From positions 1-64,000 of the forward strand of contig JAFZBK010000068.1 of NCBI GenBank assembly GCA_017561825.1: a DNA stretch of 64,000 nucleotides, given 5' to 3'. The position numbers were made by a program, and so were the translations under genes. Below, in pieces: positions 52,292 through 62,300 of the stretch. This DNA is from Prevotella sp. (GTDB taxonomy: Bacteria; Bacteroidota; Bacteroidia; Bacteroidales; Bacteroidaceae). How positions within the stretch are numbered: position 1 is the stretch's first letter; each line of letters opens with the position of its first letter. The notes under the pieces are model-generated. The model saw only the letters and a program-made list of their open reading frames with translations. It was not told where the DNA came from and searched no databases.

Positions 52292-54883
52292 TCATCTAAC
52301 CACTTTCTTGCCATTCACGATATAGATGCCCTTGGGCAGATTGGATGGAAGGTCCGTGGAAACACGACGACCATCAATGGTGTAGATAGCGATGGTGGGA
52401 CGTTCTGCAACGTTTGACACAATCTCGACAGATGTGGCCACACCCTCGTAGTCGAACAAGGCACCTTTGAGTGTGGCACTCGATGTGGCATTCTTGGTGA
52501 AGAATCCACGGTAAGGTGCTATCTGCACACCTTCATCCTTTCCAACCTCCACGAACTGGTTGTTGTAATCATAGCAGATGGTAGCATCGTTACTTATGAT
52601 AGTCTGATCTTTATCACAGCCGATGAATGAGAAATCACCAACGGTGGCAGTCTGCGCCTCACCTTCTTGCAAGCCTTTCTGAGCAAATTTGTAGAATGAT
52701 TTGCCTGTCTCGTCAGCGATAAAGATATAGGGCTTGAAGGCCTCCACTTGGTCAACAGAGCTAAAATGCAGGTAGCCGTTCATGTAACCGCTCAGTTCGT
52801 ACATGCGACCGCTGAGTGATTCTGTTTCTTCCTCGTTGAGGCTGAACGGCAGACAAACGGTGGTGCGTACTCCTGCAGTGAAATCACGGTTGAACAGCTG
52901 TGCATAACGGGCATTCGCTTCGCTTTGGGTAATAGTCTCTACAGGACCGTCAGCATTGTAATAGGTAGCATTCACGAACTCTAAATCTTCTGTCTGTTTC
53001 CCATTGTTGCCACTGTTGAAGATGATGGTTGTCGGGGTGCTTGCATTTGCTGTAGCCTTCCAGCGATAAACATCATGGCCACTGTCCGACTGACCAACCT
53101 TTTCAATTATTACACCTGGCCAATCGCCTGTTACGCTAATACTGTTGTCATTATCTATTTTAATAAAAGCATAAGCATACACGTTGTCCCAGTTACCTGT
53201 ATTCTCAAAGTAAGCATAGGTTCCTTCCTGAGGCGTAGCACATGCAGGCAGGTCTTGATAGACATAGTCGATATACTCACTGGTAACGTTCGTATAATTC
53301 CCTCCGCCAGTATAAGTGAAGAACTGGTCACCCACAAGATCCATGATGTCTTCCGTCTGATTACCATCACCTCCGTTTCCGTTATTCAGAATGGCATTGA
53401 GTTTGATGGCATCGTAGGTACGGTAGTACCATGTCTTGCCGTTCACGATCTTGGTTTTGAAGTTGCTTACTTTATCACCAGGCCATGCAGTGGTCAACGG
53501 GTCACCACCTTTCCAGGTATAGAGGTGGGCATTGGTCTGTGCAGGGTCAGTATCCACATAGATGGTAATACCACCGCCAGTCACATCTGTCTCGATGAGG
53601 TCATCGGGTAGGGTGAGCCCCTTACTCATGTAGAAAGCGAAGTTGGGGTTGGCAGCATCACCACTTACCACCAACTGATAGTTCTCTTCGAGATGCTTGT
53701 CCAGATACTCATTGCCAACTACATATCCACAAATAACGAGGACTTTCCCTTTGGTGCCTTCAGTCTCGATGACGCGGCCACCATTCACATTCTCCCAGTC
53801 CCAAGTGTTACTCTGGTTGGTGATGCCGGCAGCCTTGCGTGCCAGAATCATTTTCTTCAGTTGGGGTTTGTAGTGCTTCCAATGGGTAAGGAAGATGCAG
53901 GGAGTACCTGGTAAGCCCAGAATGAGTGCATTGGCCGCCAGAACATTACTGCTGAGACGGTTGGCATCGCGGTAGGTGTCATGGTTGTCAACAAAGGTTA
54001 CCGACCAGCGACGATAATCTTCCACGCCAATGAGTCCTTTATCGGCCAATCCGTTCCAGTTGCCATTGCCGAACACATCGTTGATGATGAATTTCAGAGG
54101 GAAATCGAAGGCGGCTGACTTACCATTACCATAGTCGTATTCAGCTGTCTTGTTGATCCATGCACTTGTATTACCGTAGCCATCCCAAAACTCGCCTACA
54201 GAGAACTTTGGCTTGGCCGTAGCGTTGTACAATCCTGTATAGTAGCCATTGTATCCTTTCACCATGTCATAGCGGAACCCGGCATAGCCCAAGTCGTTGA
54301 GCAGGAAGTCGAGATACCATTCCACGTTCTGCTGAACGTTCTCACTGGTATGGTCCAGATCGCGGGTACCGTCGAAGTTATCTCCCGTATCCAAGTTACC
54401 TGTGGGCGCATAGCCGTTGTTGGCGGCCTCGTCGTTACTGCAGATATCAGCTAACGACCAGGTGAGCGTATGTCCATCCCATGTTTCCTCAGCGAAATCG
54501 CACCAGTCTTCAACACCTGCTTTGTGATTGATGACCACGTCTTCGATGATGCCCACATTCTTACTCTTGAACGTGTTGATCATGCTGCGCAGTTCATCCT
54601 CGGTTCCAAACGTACCGTTATGGTCGAACCACCAGATAGGCATGTAGCCCATCCCTCTACCTGGTCCGCAGTTACCCGAATTGGGCACCCAGATCAGGTC
54701 GAATATCTGTGCCAGCTCATCAGCCTGCTGTTCAAGCTTGGTCCATTTCGTATCAGAGTAAGAGTCCCAGTAAAACCCTTGCAGCATCACGCCGCCATAG
54801 TTTGCAGGCCAACAGCCCTGTGCCATGCTTAGCATGGAGAACAACAGGGCTGCTATTGTAGTAAACAGTTTCTTTATATCCAT
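52292..54883 (-). CDS. GH13 alpha-amylase with starch-binding modules and type IX tail
   Basis: This 863-aa secreted protein has a signal peptide ending LSMA-QGC and a GH13 catalytic domain (residues about 25-430). The three acids are Asp in GFRYDMVKG near 203, Glu in VGEFWDG near 229 and Asp in FVDNHDT near 299. Next come two beta domains with starch-binding (CBM26-like) features: TNAHLYTWKGGDPLTTAWPG with LNAILNNGNGG, and EGTYAYFENTGNWDNVYAYA with PTTIIFNSGNNGKQT. A linker ends in LPKGIYIVNGKKVV, a type IX sorting tail. It starch-degrades at the surface or outside. It follows the second amylase by 10 bp. Confidence 0.92.
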   Translation of the reverse strand: MDIKKLFTTIAALLFSMLSMAQGCWPANYGGVMLQGFYWDSYSDTKWTKLEQQADELAQIFDLIWVPNSGNCGPGRGMGYMPIWWFDHNGTFGTEDELRSMINTFKSKNVGIIEDVVINHKAGVEDWCDFAEETWDGHTLTWSLADICSNDEAANNGYAPTGNLDTGDNFDGTRDLDHTSENVQQNVEWYLDFLLNDLGYAGFRYDMVKGYNGYYTGLYNATAKPKFSVGEFWDGYGNTSAWINKTAEYDYGNGKSAAFDFPLKFIINDVFGNGNWNGLADKGLIGVEDYRRWSVTFVDNHDTYRDANRLSSNVLAANALILGLPGTPCIFLTHWKHYKPQLKKMILARKAAGITNQSNTWDWENVNGGRVIETEGTKGKVLVICGYVVGNEYLDKHLEENYQLVVSGDAANPNFAFYMSKGLTLPDDLIETDVTGGGITIYVDTDPAQTNAHLYTWKGGDPLTTAWPGDKVSNFKTKIVNGKTWYYRTYDAIKLNAILNNGNGGDGNQTEDIMDLVGDQFFTYTGGGNYTNVTSEYIDYVYQDLPACATPQEGTYAYFENTGNWDNVYAYAFIKIDNDNSISVTGDWPGVIIEKVGQSDSGHDVYRWKATANASTPTTIIFNSGNNGKQTEDLEFVNATYYNADGPVETITQSEANARYAQLFNRDFTAGVRTTVCLPFSLNEEETESLSGRMYELSGYMNGYLHFSSVDQVEAFKPYIFIADETGKSFYKFAQKGLQEGEAQTATVGDFSFIGCDKDQTIISNDATICYDYNNQFVEVGKDEGVQIAPYRGFFTKNATSSATLKGALFDYEGVATSVEIVSNVAERPTIAIYTIDGRRVSTDLPSNLPKGIYIVNGKKVVR

Positions 54884-54893
54884 TCTTTCCCTA

Positions 54894-56978
54894 CTAATTT
54901 ACCACCTTCTTGCCATTCACGATATAGACGCCCTTTGGCAGATTCTTGAGTGAAACGCCATTGGGCAGACGTACGCCTTGGATAGTGTAGATAAGTGTAG
55001 AAGAATTGCGGTTGATGTTGATATCCTCGATGCCCGTAGTTACCACACCCTTCAGTCCGTCCTTATCATAGTAGCCACCATTCTGGAAGGGGAAGTCGGC
55101 CGTCTGTGGTGATCCTGCACTACTGAAGATAATGAATGCAGGTTGTGTGGCTGATGAGTTCTTCTCCTTCGTGCCGTCCCATGACCATTTCCACACATCG
55201 TTGCCATTGTCGGCCGTCCAGATCTTCACGCAGTCCACACCCGGCCAGTTCTGGCGCTGTGAGAAAGTGAAGTTGTCGGATGGCGTGTTGGTCCATGCCC
55301 AGCAGGCAATCGTTGATGTCCAGTTGACGGGAGCCTCAAAGAAGGCGCACACTTCGTTCTCGCCCATGGTACAGAAAGCAGGGATGACGAACTGCTCAGG
55401 ATGATCCTCTTTCAGCGTATAGGAACGACTAATCACGCTTGTTACGCTTCCGTTCACCAGTAATCCCACCTTCAGGATATAGTTACCTTCCTCAGAGAAC
55501 GAAAGTGATGTGCCACTGTCAACCTTCGTATTTGCAGCCGTTGGCTCGGAACCATCGAGCGTATAAACCAGCTGTGCGTTTTCGTTCTCAGATACCGCGA
55601 TGAGACGTACATTGAAAGCCTCCTTATAAGTACCCGACATCTTATCTGTCCATGCCACCTCGGCCTTCTTGGTAAGGTAGTATTTATAATGATAGCCCGA
55701 GAGGATCTCCTGCCACTGACTGTTGGGTTGGTAGCCGTCGGTATTACTTCCCACCACTACGATCAGTCGGTTCTCATCGTTCGTTTTGATCAGGTTGGCA
55801 TAATACTCCTTCGCGCTGCGCATATTCGAGTAACTGCTCGTATTGGTGATGCCTGCCACCTTACGCGCTTCGATCATTGCCTTAATCTCAGGCTTGTAGG
55901 CCTGCCAGTGCTTGAGGAACACACAGGGTGTACCCGGCATGGCCAGCAGGAAGGCATTGGCGGCCAGCGTATCCTTCCTGATGGGATCCTGTTCGGCATT
56001 GGAACGTTTCTCTGTGTCGTGGTTCTCAATGAAGGTCACGGCATACTGACGGTAGGAAGCATCAGCCATCACACTGGTGTTCGCTAGTTTTTTCCAGTCG
56101 TTGCCATTGGCAGCATCACGCACGGTATAGCGGAAGGGGAAGTCGAAGACGGCACTCTGAATCTTCCCATCGTACTTAGTGGCATCTACCCATTTCTTGC
56201 AATTGGTGGCATTACCATCCCAGAACTCTCCCACAGAGTAGGTGGGGTTACTGGCGTTGTTGTATATGCCGAAATACTTGGCGGGGAAGCCCTTTGCCAC
56301 ATCGTAGCGGAAGCCAGAATAGCCGAACTCATCACTAAGGAGCATGTTCAGGTAAGCCTTGACGTTGGTCTGAACGTTCTCGCTGGCATGGTCAAGGTCG
56401 CGCATGCCACCCCAGCCCTCGCACTTACCGCCATACACCTCACTGATTCCTTCAGTGTTGGAGCTAAGACTATAGCCGTTCTTGTCGGCCCACTCTTTCG
56501 TCTTCCCGTCATCATCGTCAGCCACGATGTCGGTAGATTTCAGTTCGTAGGTCACGCCATTATAGGTCTCTCTGGGGAAGTCCACCCAGTTGCTGACATT
56601 ACTACGATGGTTGATGACGATATCCGCAATGGTTCCCAATCCCTTCCCCTTGAAGGTCTTTATCATCGAAACGAGTTGTTCCTTCGTTCCAAAAGAAGAA
56701 TTGTAGTTGGAAAACCAGTAAAGGGGATCATAACCCATCGAGGTGGAATTGGCAGCTTTGGCACTCTGCGGAATCCATATAAGGCTGAAACTGCCAGCCA
56801 GCTCATCAGCCTGACTCTCCAGCAGTGCCCACTGGGTATCGTCGAAAGAATCCCAGTAGAACCCCTGCAGCATCACGCCACCGTAGTTCTGTGGCCAACC
56901 CTGTGCAGAAGCACTATTTGTGCTACCCCATGTTACCAATACGGCAACCATGCTGAAAAAGTACAATAGTTTTTTCAT
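54894..56978 (-). CDS. GH13 alpha-amylase with starch-binding module and type IX tail
   Basis: The 694-aa secreted paralogue has a signal peptide ending SASA-QGW (ATG 56978 preferred over an extension to 57011). The catalytic acids are in GFRYDVAKG near residue 224, VGEFWDG near 251 and IENHDTEKR near 320. After the catalytic domain come a beta segment with ENAQLVYTLDGSEPT, one CBM26-like module (CAFFEAPVNWTSTIACWAWT, WPGVDCVKIW) and LPKGVYIVNGKKVV at the end. Together with the next gene it forms an amylase pair that differs in module number. Two tandem -7 boxes lie just upstream. Confidence 0.92.
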   Translation of the reverse strand: MKKLLYFFSMVAVLVTWGSTNSASAQGWPQNYGGVMLQGFYWDSFDDTQWALLESQADELAGSFSLIWIPQSAKAANSTSMGYDPLYWFSNYNSSFGTKEQLVSMIKTFKGKGLGTIADIVINHRSNVSNWVDFPRETYNGVTYELKSTDIVADDDDGKTKEWADKNGYSLSSNTEGISEVYGGKCEGWGGMRDLDHASENVQTNVKAYLNMLLSDEFGYSGFRYDVAKGFPAKYFGIYNNASNPTYSVGEFWDGNATNCKKWVDATKYDGKIQSAVFDFPFRYTVRDAANGNDWKKLANTSVMADASYRQYAVTFIENHDTEKRSNAEQDPIRKDTLAANAFLLAMPGTPCVFLKHWQAYKPEIKAMIEARKVAGITNTSSYSNMRSAKEYYANLIKTNDENRLIVVVGSNTDGYQPNSQWQEILSGYHYKYYLTKKAEVAWTDKMSGTYKEAFNVRLIAVSENENAQLVYTLDGSEPTAANTKVDSGTSLSFSEEGNYILKVGLLVNGSVTSVISRSYTLKEDHPEQFVIPAFCTMGENEVCAFFEAPVNWTSTIACWAWTNTPSDNFTFSQRQNWPGVDCVKIWTADNGNDVWKWSWDGTKEKNSSATQPAFIIFSSAGSPQTADFPFQNGGYYDKDGLKGVVTTGIEDININRNSSTLIYTIQGVRLPNGVSLKNLPKGVYIVNGKKVVN

Positions 56979-57007
56979 GAAGATAATAATTGTTATAGGT
57001 TTACTTT

Positions 57008-57037
57008 GCAAAGATAATCATTCTCTTTGCAAAGATA
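57008..57037 (-). promoter_or_regulatory. Tandem -7 boxes of the amylase operon
   Basis: GCAAAGATA at 57008-57016 and again at 57029-57037 give two minus-strand TATCTTTGC boxes 21 bp apart. The 21-bp spacing puts them on one face of the helix. They drive the amylase-amylase-GH53 gene run. Confidence 0.75.
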
Positions 57038-57090
57038 AGTATTTTTTGCATGGGTTGTATGCCTTGTCACTATTTTTCTTTGCGTGAATG

Positions 57091-57106
57091 ATGCAAACGG
57101 TTGCAT
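57091..57106. promoter_or_regulatory. LacI-type operator upstream of the amylases
   Basis: ATGCAAACGGTTGCAT is an almost perfect palindrome with the central CG of LacI-family sites (compare GCAAACGTTTGC-like MalR operators). It lies about 55 bp upstream of the distal -7 box, where an activator or repressor could act. A LacI-type regulator is not encoded in the window. Confidence 0.5.
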
Positions 57107-57617
57107 TTTTATCAAAACCACCCCAAACTAATACCACTATTTTCCCTCCATCTTACTTCTTCCTCGGCATTTCACATCCTACTTCGTCATTCCAAACTCC
57201 GAATTGAACTAAATGAAGGCAGGTGCCATACCCCTTGGCAACTGAAGAGCACCCAATTGTACATTTGGTAATTGCCCAGTCAATAGAACCCGCCAAGCCC
57301 CTCGACGTTGCTCAAATGTGCGGGTCGTTTTATCTATATTTATTTGTTTATCTGCCCTTTTATCTGCCCTTTCAAAGAACCTTATATCTCACCCTTTTCT
57401 TTGAGTTCTTGTAGTCCAATGGATAGTCCTTTGCAATTCTCTTCATTCATTTCAAACAGCAGTTTCTTAGGTTTCTTTTTGAGGTTTTGTCTGTTTGTAA
57501 TTTATTGTTTTACCTCCTCAATAATCACCAATGCTGTATATCAGCTGTATAGAATAAGTAACCAATCATACATAACCAGGCTCTTAGTTGTTCGTATTTC
57601 AGGATTATCTTCTTATC
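57107..57617. other. Non-coding stretch without recognised feature
   Basis: About 510 bp lie between the amylase operator and the DUF3791 stop. Weak frames on the plus strand are AT-rich, of low complexity and without family resemblance. The part near 57340-57375 repeats ATCTGCCCTTT twice. Confidence 0.5.
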
Positions 57618-57836
57618 TTACTTACTCTCTTGGAATTCTCGCCAAATCTCGCCTGCCAAATATTTGTCACTACGACAATGCAAATCGGCTATTCCGTCCT
57701 CAATCAGATTGGCGGTTTCCGAATTGTAATAAATGTCGGTAGCCATATCGAGAGGTACATTGAACATCTCGCTTATGCAGACAATAATTCTTGCACATTG
57801 AGAACTCCTGATAATTTGCTTGCTTTCTTCACTCAT
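57618..57836 (-). CDS. DUF3791 family protein (second copy)
   Basis: The 72-aa protein (ATG 57836) reads MSEESKQIIRSSQCARIIVC and has DMATDIYYNSETANLIEDGI, the helical pattern of DUF3791. The start overlaps the end of the DUF3990 gene by 4 bp (57833-57836). It is the distal gene of the three-gene DUF3791-DUF3990-DUF3791 operon. DUF3791 proteins are usually encoded next to DUF3990; a partner or antitoxin role is inferred from this constant pairing. Confidence 0.75.
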   Translation of the reverse strand: MSEESKQIIRSSQCARIIVCISEMFNVPLDMATDIYYNSETANLIEDGIADLHCRSDKYLAGEIWREFQESK

Positions 57837-58303
57837 AGTTGTTCGCTTTCGATAAATGTAAGACATTCCTGAAGCATCCTATTTGTACGTATGCAGTACT
57901 GGATATTAGGCTTTTCAAATATCAGTTGTCCGAGAGCCTCTTCTTGAGAGATCTCACCTGCGAAATATCTGTCGAGAGTGATAATGACTCTATCATTGGC
58001 TATACCACCTATGATCATATCATAGTCGCTCGTGTCTATTCCCTCACGACATTGTGCTACAAAATCAAGCCATTCCTTGTCATAAGATTCAAAACGTTTG
58101 ATGTTCCAAAGTGTTTCGTCGCAGGCAAATTCATAAGTATTAAGCCATGCAGACTGTCCTCTTCTTTTAAAACGTTGGGCATATCTCACAGCCTGATCAT
58201 ACAGCGATGTTAGATAGAACCCACGTCCAAAATCAAGATATGAACGTGAATGATCTGTATCGGGACGTTCAATACTTATGTTTGATGAATGATATAGTTT
58301 CAT
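57833..58303 (-). CDS. DUF3990 family protein (ADP-ribosyltransferase-like)
   Basis: The 156-aa cytoplasmic protein starts MKLYHSSNISIERPD and has SYLDFGRGFYLTSLYDQAVR, typical of DUF3990. These motifs recall the His and FxxGFY elements of ADP-ribosyltransferase folds, and I recall the family being placed in that clan. It is flanked on both sides by DUF3791 genes with 4-bp overlaps, a layout of tight translational coupling as in toxin-antitoxin modules. A toxin role is inferred; target unknown. Confidence 0.82.
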   Translation of the reverse strand: MKLYHSSNISIERPDTDHSRSYLDFGRGFYLTSLYDQAVRYAQRFKRRGQSAWLNTYEFACDETLWNIKRFESYDKEWLDFVAQCREGIDTSDYDMIIGGIANDRVIITLDRYFAGEISQEEALGQLIFEKPNIQYCIRTNRMLQECLTFIESEQL

Positions 58304-58518
58304 ACGGGTAATACTCCTTTCTCCTTCATATATTCAGTAAGATCTTCCATCAAGTATCGAGAGCTGAATGTGTGCAGTACATCGTATGATGGTACGATGT
58401 AGTCATACAGGATACCTGATGCCTTTAAACGTTTATATATCTCTTTTTGTGGCAGTTTTAGCAGCACGGATAGCTTTCCGATGCAATATGTCACGAATTC
58501 CAATGTTTTTTTATCCAT
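58300..58518 (-). CDS. DUF3791 family protein (first copy)
   Basis: This 72-aa protein (MDKKTLEFVTYCIGKLSVLL, then YKRLKASGILYDYIVPSYDV and DLTEYMKEKGV at the end) matches the DUF3791 pattern more closely than the second copy. It overlaps the DUF3990 start by 4 bases. A stop codon of a truncated XRE-like reading frame lies 4 bp upstream of its ATG, so it was once preceded by a regulator. Confidence 0.78.
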   Translation of the reverse strand: MDKKTLEFVTYCIGKLSVLLKLPQKEIYKRLKASGILYDYIVPSYDVLHTFSSRYLMEDLTEYMKEKGVLPV

Positions 58519-58521
58519 AAG

Positions 58522-58602
58522 CTATTGCATATTTGTTGTTAAAAGATAACGGACATCTACATTTAGTAACTCCGCTATTTCATTCAGTTGCTGTATGAAT
58601 GA
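58522..58602 (-). pseudogene. C-terminal remnant of an XRE-type HTH gene
   Basis: The minus-strand frame ending at TAG 58522-58524 reads FIQQLNEIAELLNVDVRYLL and ends TTNMQ. This is the last helix region of XRE regulators of the type LNEIAxLLxVDVRxLL. A stop codon (58603-58605) cuts the frame upstream and the N-terminal DNA-binding helices are missing. A TAAATTTG promoter-like box lies about 30 bp further upstream. Confidence 0.65.
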
Positions 58603-58787
58603 TTAGGCTCTATGATTATTCTGCTACAAATTTACAAAATAAAAATGATATGTTGGGCGTTTTTCTCCGTTTTTCATTAGAAAATATCAAAAAAGGCTAT
58701 ACACACACAATAATCTTCCACATGGACAACCTCAGTACGATGCGATAAAACTGGTATTATGCAACTCTACGAATTAGACAAATTAAG

Positions 58788-58822
58788 GAGCCATCCCCAG
58801 TCCCTCCAAAGGGATGGGTGAA
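58788..58822. repeat. GC-rich intergenic repeat
   Basis: GAGCCATCCCCAGTCCCTCC with AAAGGGATGGGTG: CCATCCC and GGGATGG are complementary. It is related to the elements at 29825, 41221 and 41570. The stretch 58606-58787 to its left shows nothing recognisable. Confidence 0.6.
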
Positions 58823-58828
58823 TAGTTT

Positions 58829-58988
58829 ACTCCGCTAAGTTCCTTAACTATCTATATATCAGAAATATGATGGCGGAGGAATTCTTTCATCCAGAGGTGA
58901 ATAAAGACTCCAAGCGTGTCGAATGTAAGCCCCAATTTCTCCGCCATCATCTTTTTAGTTTACAGATAATTAGAGAGTTTAGCGGAGA
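58829..58988. repeat. MITE-like element with ~49-bp inverted arms
   Basis: The left arm (58829-58878) begins ACTCCGCTAAGTTCCTTAAC and ends ATGATGGCGGAG. The right arm (58938-58988) is its diverged complement, with CTCCGCCATCAT and ending TTTAGCGGAGA. About 59 bp lie between. The arms agree at roughly two thirds of positions, with both ends conserved best. It has no ORF. It could be a small non-autonomous transposon, or a structured RNA. Confidence 0.55.
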
Positions 58989-59021
58989 AATATTGCACAT
59001 AAACTTCATATAAAGAAACTA

Positions 59022-59165
59022 GGCTACTTTCTCATAGTAACTAGGCTGATTACCACCTCAAACTAGGCCACTTTCTCATAGCAACTAGGCTTCTTACTCG
59101 ATATTCCCACGTTGGGAACAAAAACTCGTTTATGCTACTTTCCGGCACAAACTATGGCACTTTAG
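59022..59165. repeat. 22-bp period repeat array, inverted copy of the left array
   Basis: Units at 59022-59043, 59044-59065 and 59066-59087 begin GGC and end AACTA. TTCCCACGTTGGGAAC follows at 59104-59119, and further units continue to about 59165. The complement matches 229-345 nearly base for base. The remaining 59166-59378 before the HTCS promoter holds no recognised feature. Confidence 0.8.
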
Positions 59166-59378
59166 ATTATTAACGATTAACCCTGGTTTTTGTTGACACA
59201 ATTTCGTTTCTTGCAAATGACGATGGGAGTCGAGAAAGAACATAGCTTTTTTGGAGGTGCCAATACATTCAGGAGGGTATTTGATACATCACGGATGGTA
59301 AAAGTTAAAAATGATTATAGGGTTATCAAATAAAATGCATTGACAAAATGTGAAGCCACTTTTTTCATTACCTTTGTA

Positions 59379-59386
59379 AGGCAAAC
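59379..59386 (+). promoter_or_regulatory. -7 box for the HTCS gene
   Basis: TACCTTTG at 59379-59386 predicts a start near 59392, only a few bases before ATG 59396. The HTCS transcript would thus be nearly leaderless. Confidence 0.55.
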
Positions 59387-59395
59387 CAATGAGAT

Positions 59396-62300
59396 ATGAT
59401 GAAGTTACGTACCATACTTATTTGGGTGATCTTGTCACCTCTTCTTTCTTGCTCCACTTGGGGATATTTCTTCCGTACCGTTGATGTAAAAGACGGTTTG
59501 GCGGATAATTTTGTGAGGGATATAGTGCGTGACAGTTACGGCTATATCTGGTTTTCCAGCATCAATGGACTCAGTCGTTACGATGGTTATCGGTTCAACA
59601 AATATATGCCGCAGCAGTTCGGTGGTCGTAACAACGATGTGACCATGGTGAGAGAGACTGCCGACAAGACCCTTTGGATGGTCTGCTCAGGCGATTTATA
59701 TACGTATGTGCAAAGTGAGGATTCGTGGAAGAAAGACGGTAACGACCAACTGTCTGCCCTCGGGGTGAAAGGAACGATGAAGGTGTTCTATGTGGATGAA
59801 AAACATAACCTGTGGGTGGCAACCGATGCAGGGTTGTTCTATTACGACTATTCCATAAAGAAACTCTATGATATGGCCAGTTTCAGTAAGTCGCCTGTCT
59901 CGCATATCGTTTCGAAGAACGGTACCACGGTGGTGGTTACTGCCGACCATAAGATCTACGAGGTGGCAGAGAACAAGGACCGCCTTACCTTTGTCACCCA
60001 GGCACCATCGGTGACATACAGTCGTGACAGTCGTGTGTTCCTCGATAGCAAGATGAACATCTGGTTTTACGACTCGCACTCGCTGGCTGGTACGCAAGGA
60101 CTCTTTTCGTTGAAAACCAGACAGTGGCAGCAGTTGTCGGAACTGGCACAGATAGGTAATGTGTTCGTGAATGCTATCACAGAGGATAACGAAGGAAACT
60201 TGTGGGTGGGAACGGATAATGCCGGTGTTCATATCTTTGCCTACCAAGACAAAGCGCTTGGATTAAACAAGGTGATGAGCATGAATGCGTTCATGACACG
60301 AAGCAGTCATGTGTTCTGTTTCTACCTTGATGACAACAACACGATGTGGGTAGGCTCGGCCAAGTTAGGTGCGGCCTTTGCCGATTTGTGCAATCCAACC
60401 TTTAATCTTGTTTCCACAGGCGATCATGAAGACGTGAGTGCTTTGGTGCAAGACAGCAAGGGTAATCTGTGGATTGGTTTCGACGGAGAAGGCATCGTGT
60501 CAAAGACGGCAGCCGGTGGGGTAACCCATTTCTCGGCCTTACGAGGACAGTTGCCCTCGAACATCATCACTTCCCTTCTTCTTCGTGCTGACGGTTCGTT
60601 GTTGACAGGTACCTATGGAAGTGGTATTGCCAAGTACAACGGATCGGCCTTCACACCTATTTATACAGATTATCCCACCCTGAAATACGTGAAGGCGATG
60701 GCAGCAGACATCCATGATAACCTTTGGGTGGCAACGGTTGACAGGGGCGTGGTGCGAATCACTCCGCAGGGGAAGACCGTGAACTTCACTACCGAGAACT
60801 CATCGCTGCTATCCAACGGTACGCTCTGTCTGGCCTGCGACTCGCTGCGGGGTATGCTGTATATAGGAACATCGATGGGCGTGTCGGTATATGACTGTAA
60901 CAAAGAGCAGTTCGTCCAACCGGAGCAGTTTGCCAAGCTGAAAGGTTCTTATGTGTCGTCGCTGATGGTTGACCATCGCAGTGTCTTATGGATTGGCTGC
61001 AGAGACGGTCTTCGGGTGTATAGTCCCCATAGCGATGCCATGTATCACCTGACCACCGAAAACGGTATGTCGCACAATGCCGTCAGGGCCATGACGATGG
61101 CTACCGATAAGATTACCGGAGTGGATGGGGGAAGATGTGTGTGGGCCAGTACGGATAACGGTCTGACATGCATCACCATCCACATTGACGAGAATAGAAA
61201 GGCTACCTATAAGTGTTATCCGTTCCTGGATTCCGACGGTCTGCAAAACGTAGTGTTCTCTAACAATGCCGCCCTGACCACCGCTGATGGGACGGTCTTG
61301 CTGGGCTGTTTCACGGGTTATGTCAGCATTCCGCAGGAGGGCATCACCATACACTATCCCCGACTGATGACGCAGTTTACGGAATGTAGGGTGAACAGGA
61401 AAGAGGTCCCGTTGTCGCAAACCGACTTCACTGTTCATTACAACGACCCGTTCAACATCTCCGTGTCGGCCATGGTTCCGGCACTGAATCAGAAGATCAA
61501 GTACCTCTATCGTTTCGAGGGTGAAGAGGAATGGACAAGAGCACCGGGAAGTACGCTCTACTTCGTATCGCTAAGACCAGGAAAGCATGTGTTGCAGGTG
61601 AAGGCGGTGCTACCCGATATGACGGAAAGTGAAATTGCCGAACTGCCCATTAAGGTGTTGCCGCCCTTCTGGCAGTCGAAACCCGCCCTGCTCTTCTACC
61701 TGTTACTCCTGTTGGGTGCCGTCTATTTGATATATAGAGCCTTGTCGTACAGACAACGACGAGAGATCGCCATGAAGCAGATGGAGATCAACCTGAAGAA
61801 GTATGATATGGAGGAACAGAAGATCCGGTTCTTTACCAATATCAGTCACGACCTCAAGACACCGTTGACGCTGGTGGTTGCCCCGTTAGAGAAGATACGC
61901 GAAGCCAGTCTGCCGGCACCCATCCGCACGGAGCTGGATGTGGCTTGGCGGAATGCGCGTCAGCTCTATGATTTGGTGTTGGAACTGTTGGATTTCCGTC
62001 GTCTGGATGTGGGCATGGAGAAGCTGAACCTCAAGCATGGGGATATCGTGGGCTTTGTCAGACAGACCGTTCAGGGCTTTGCCTATTATGTGATGCGCAA
62101 GCAGATCAAGCTGCAGATGCTGTTGCCGCAGGAGTCGGTGGAGATTGATTTCGACGAAAACAAGATGCGACGCATCATCACCAACCTGCTGTCGAACGCG
62201 TATAAGTATAATGTGGATAACGGCTCTGTAACCGTTACGCTCACCACCAATGCTGGTCCCAATCCTACACTGGTGCTCAGTGTGGCCGATACTGGAATCG

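Noticed and set aside
57308-57742. Possible 144-aa gene on the plus strand
   Set aside because: Low-complexity, Phe/Ser/Leu-rich product without family features, and its 3' end overlaps the DUF3791 gene on the other strand.
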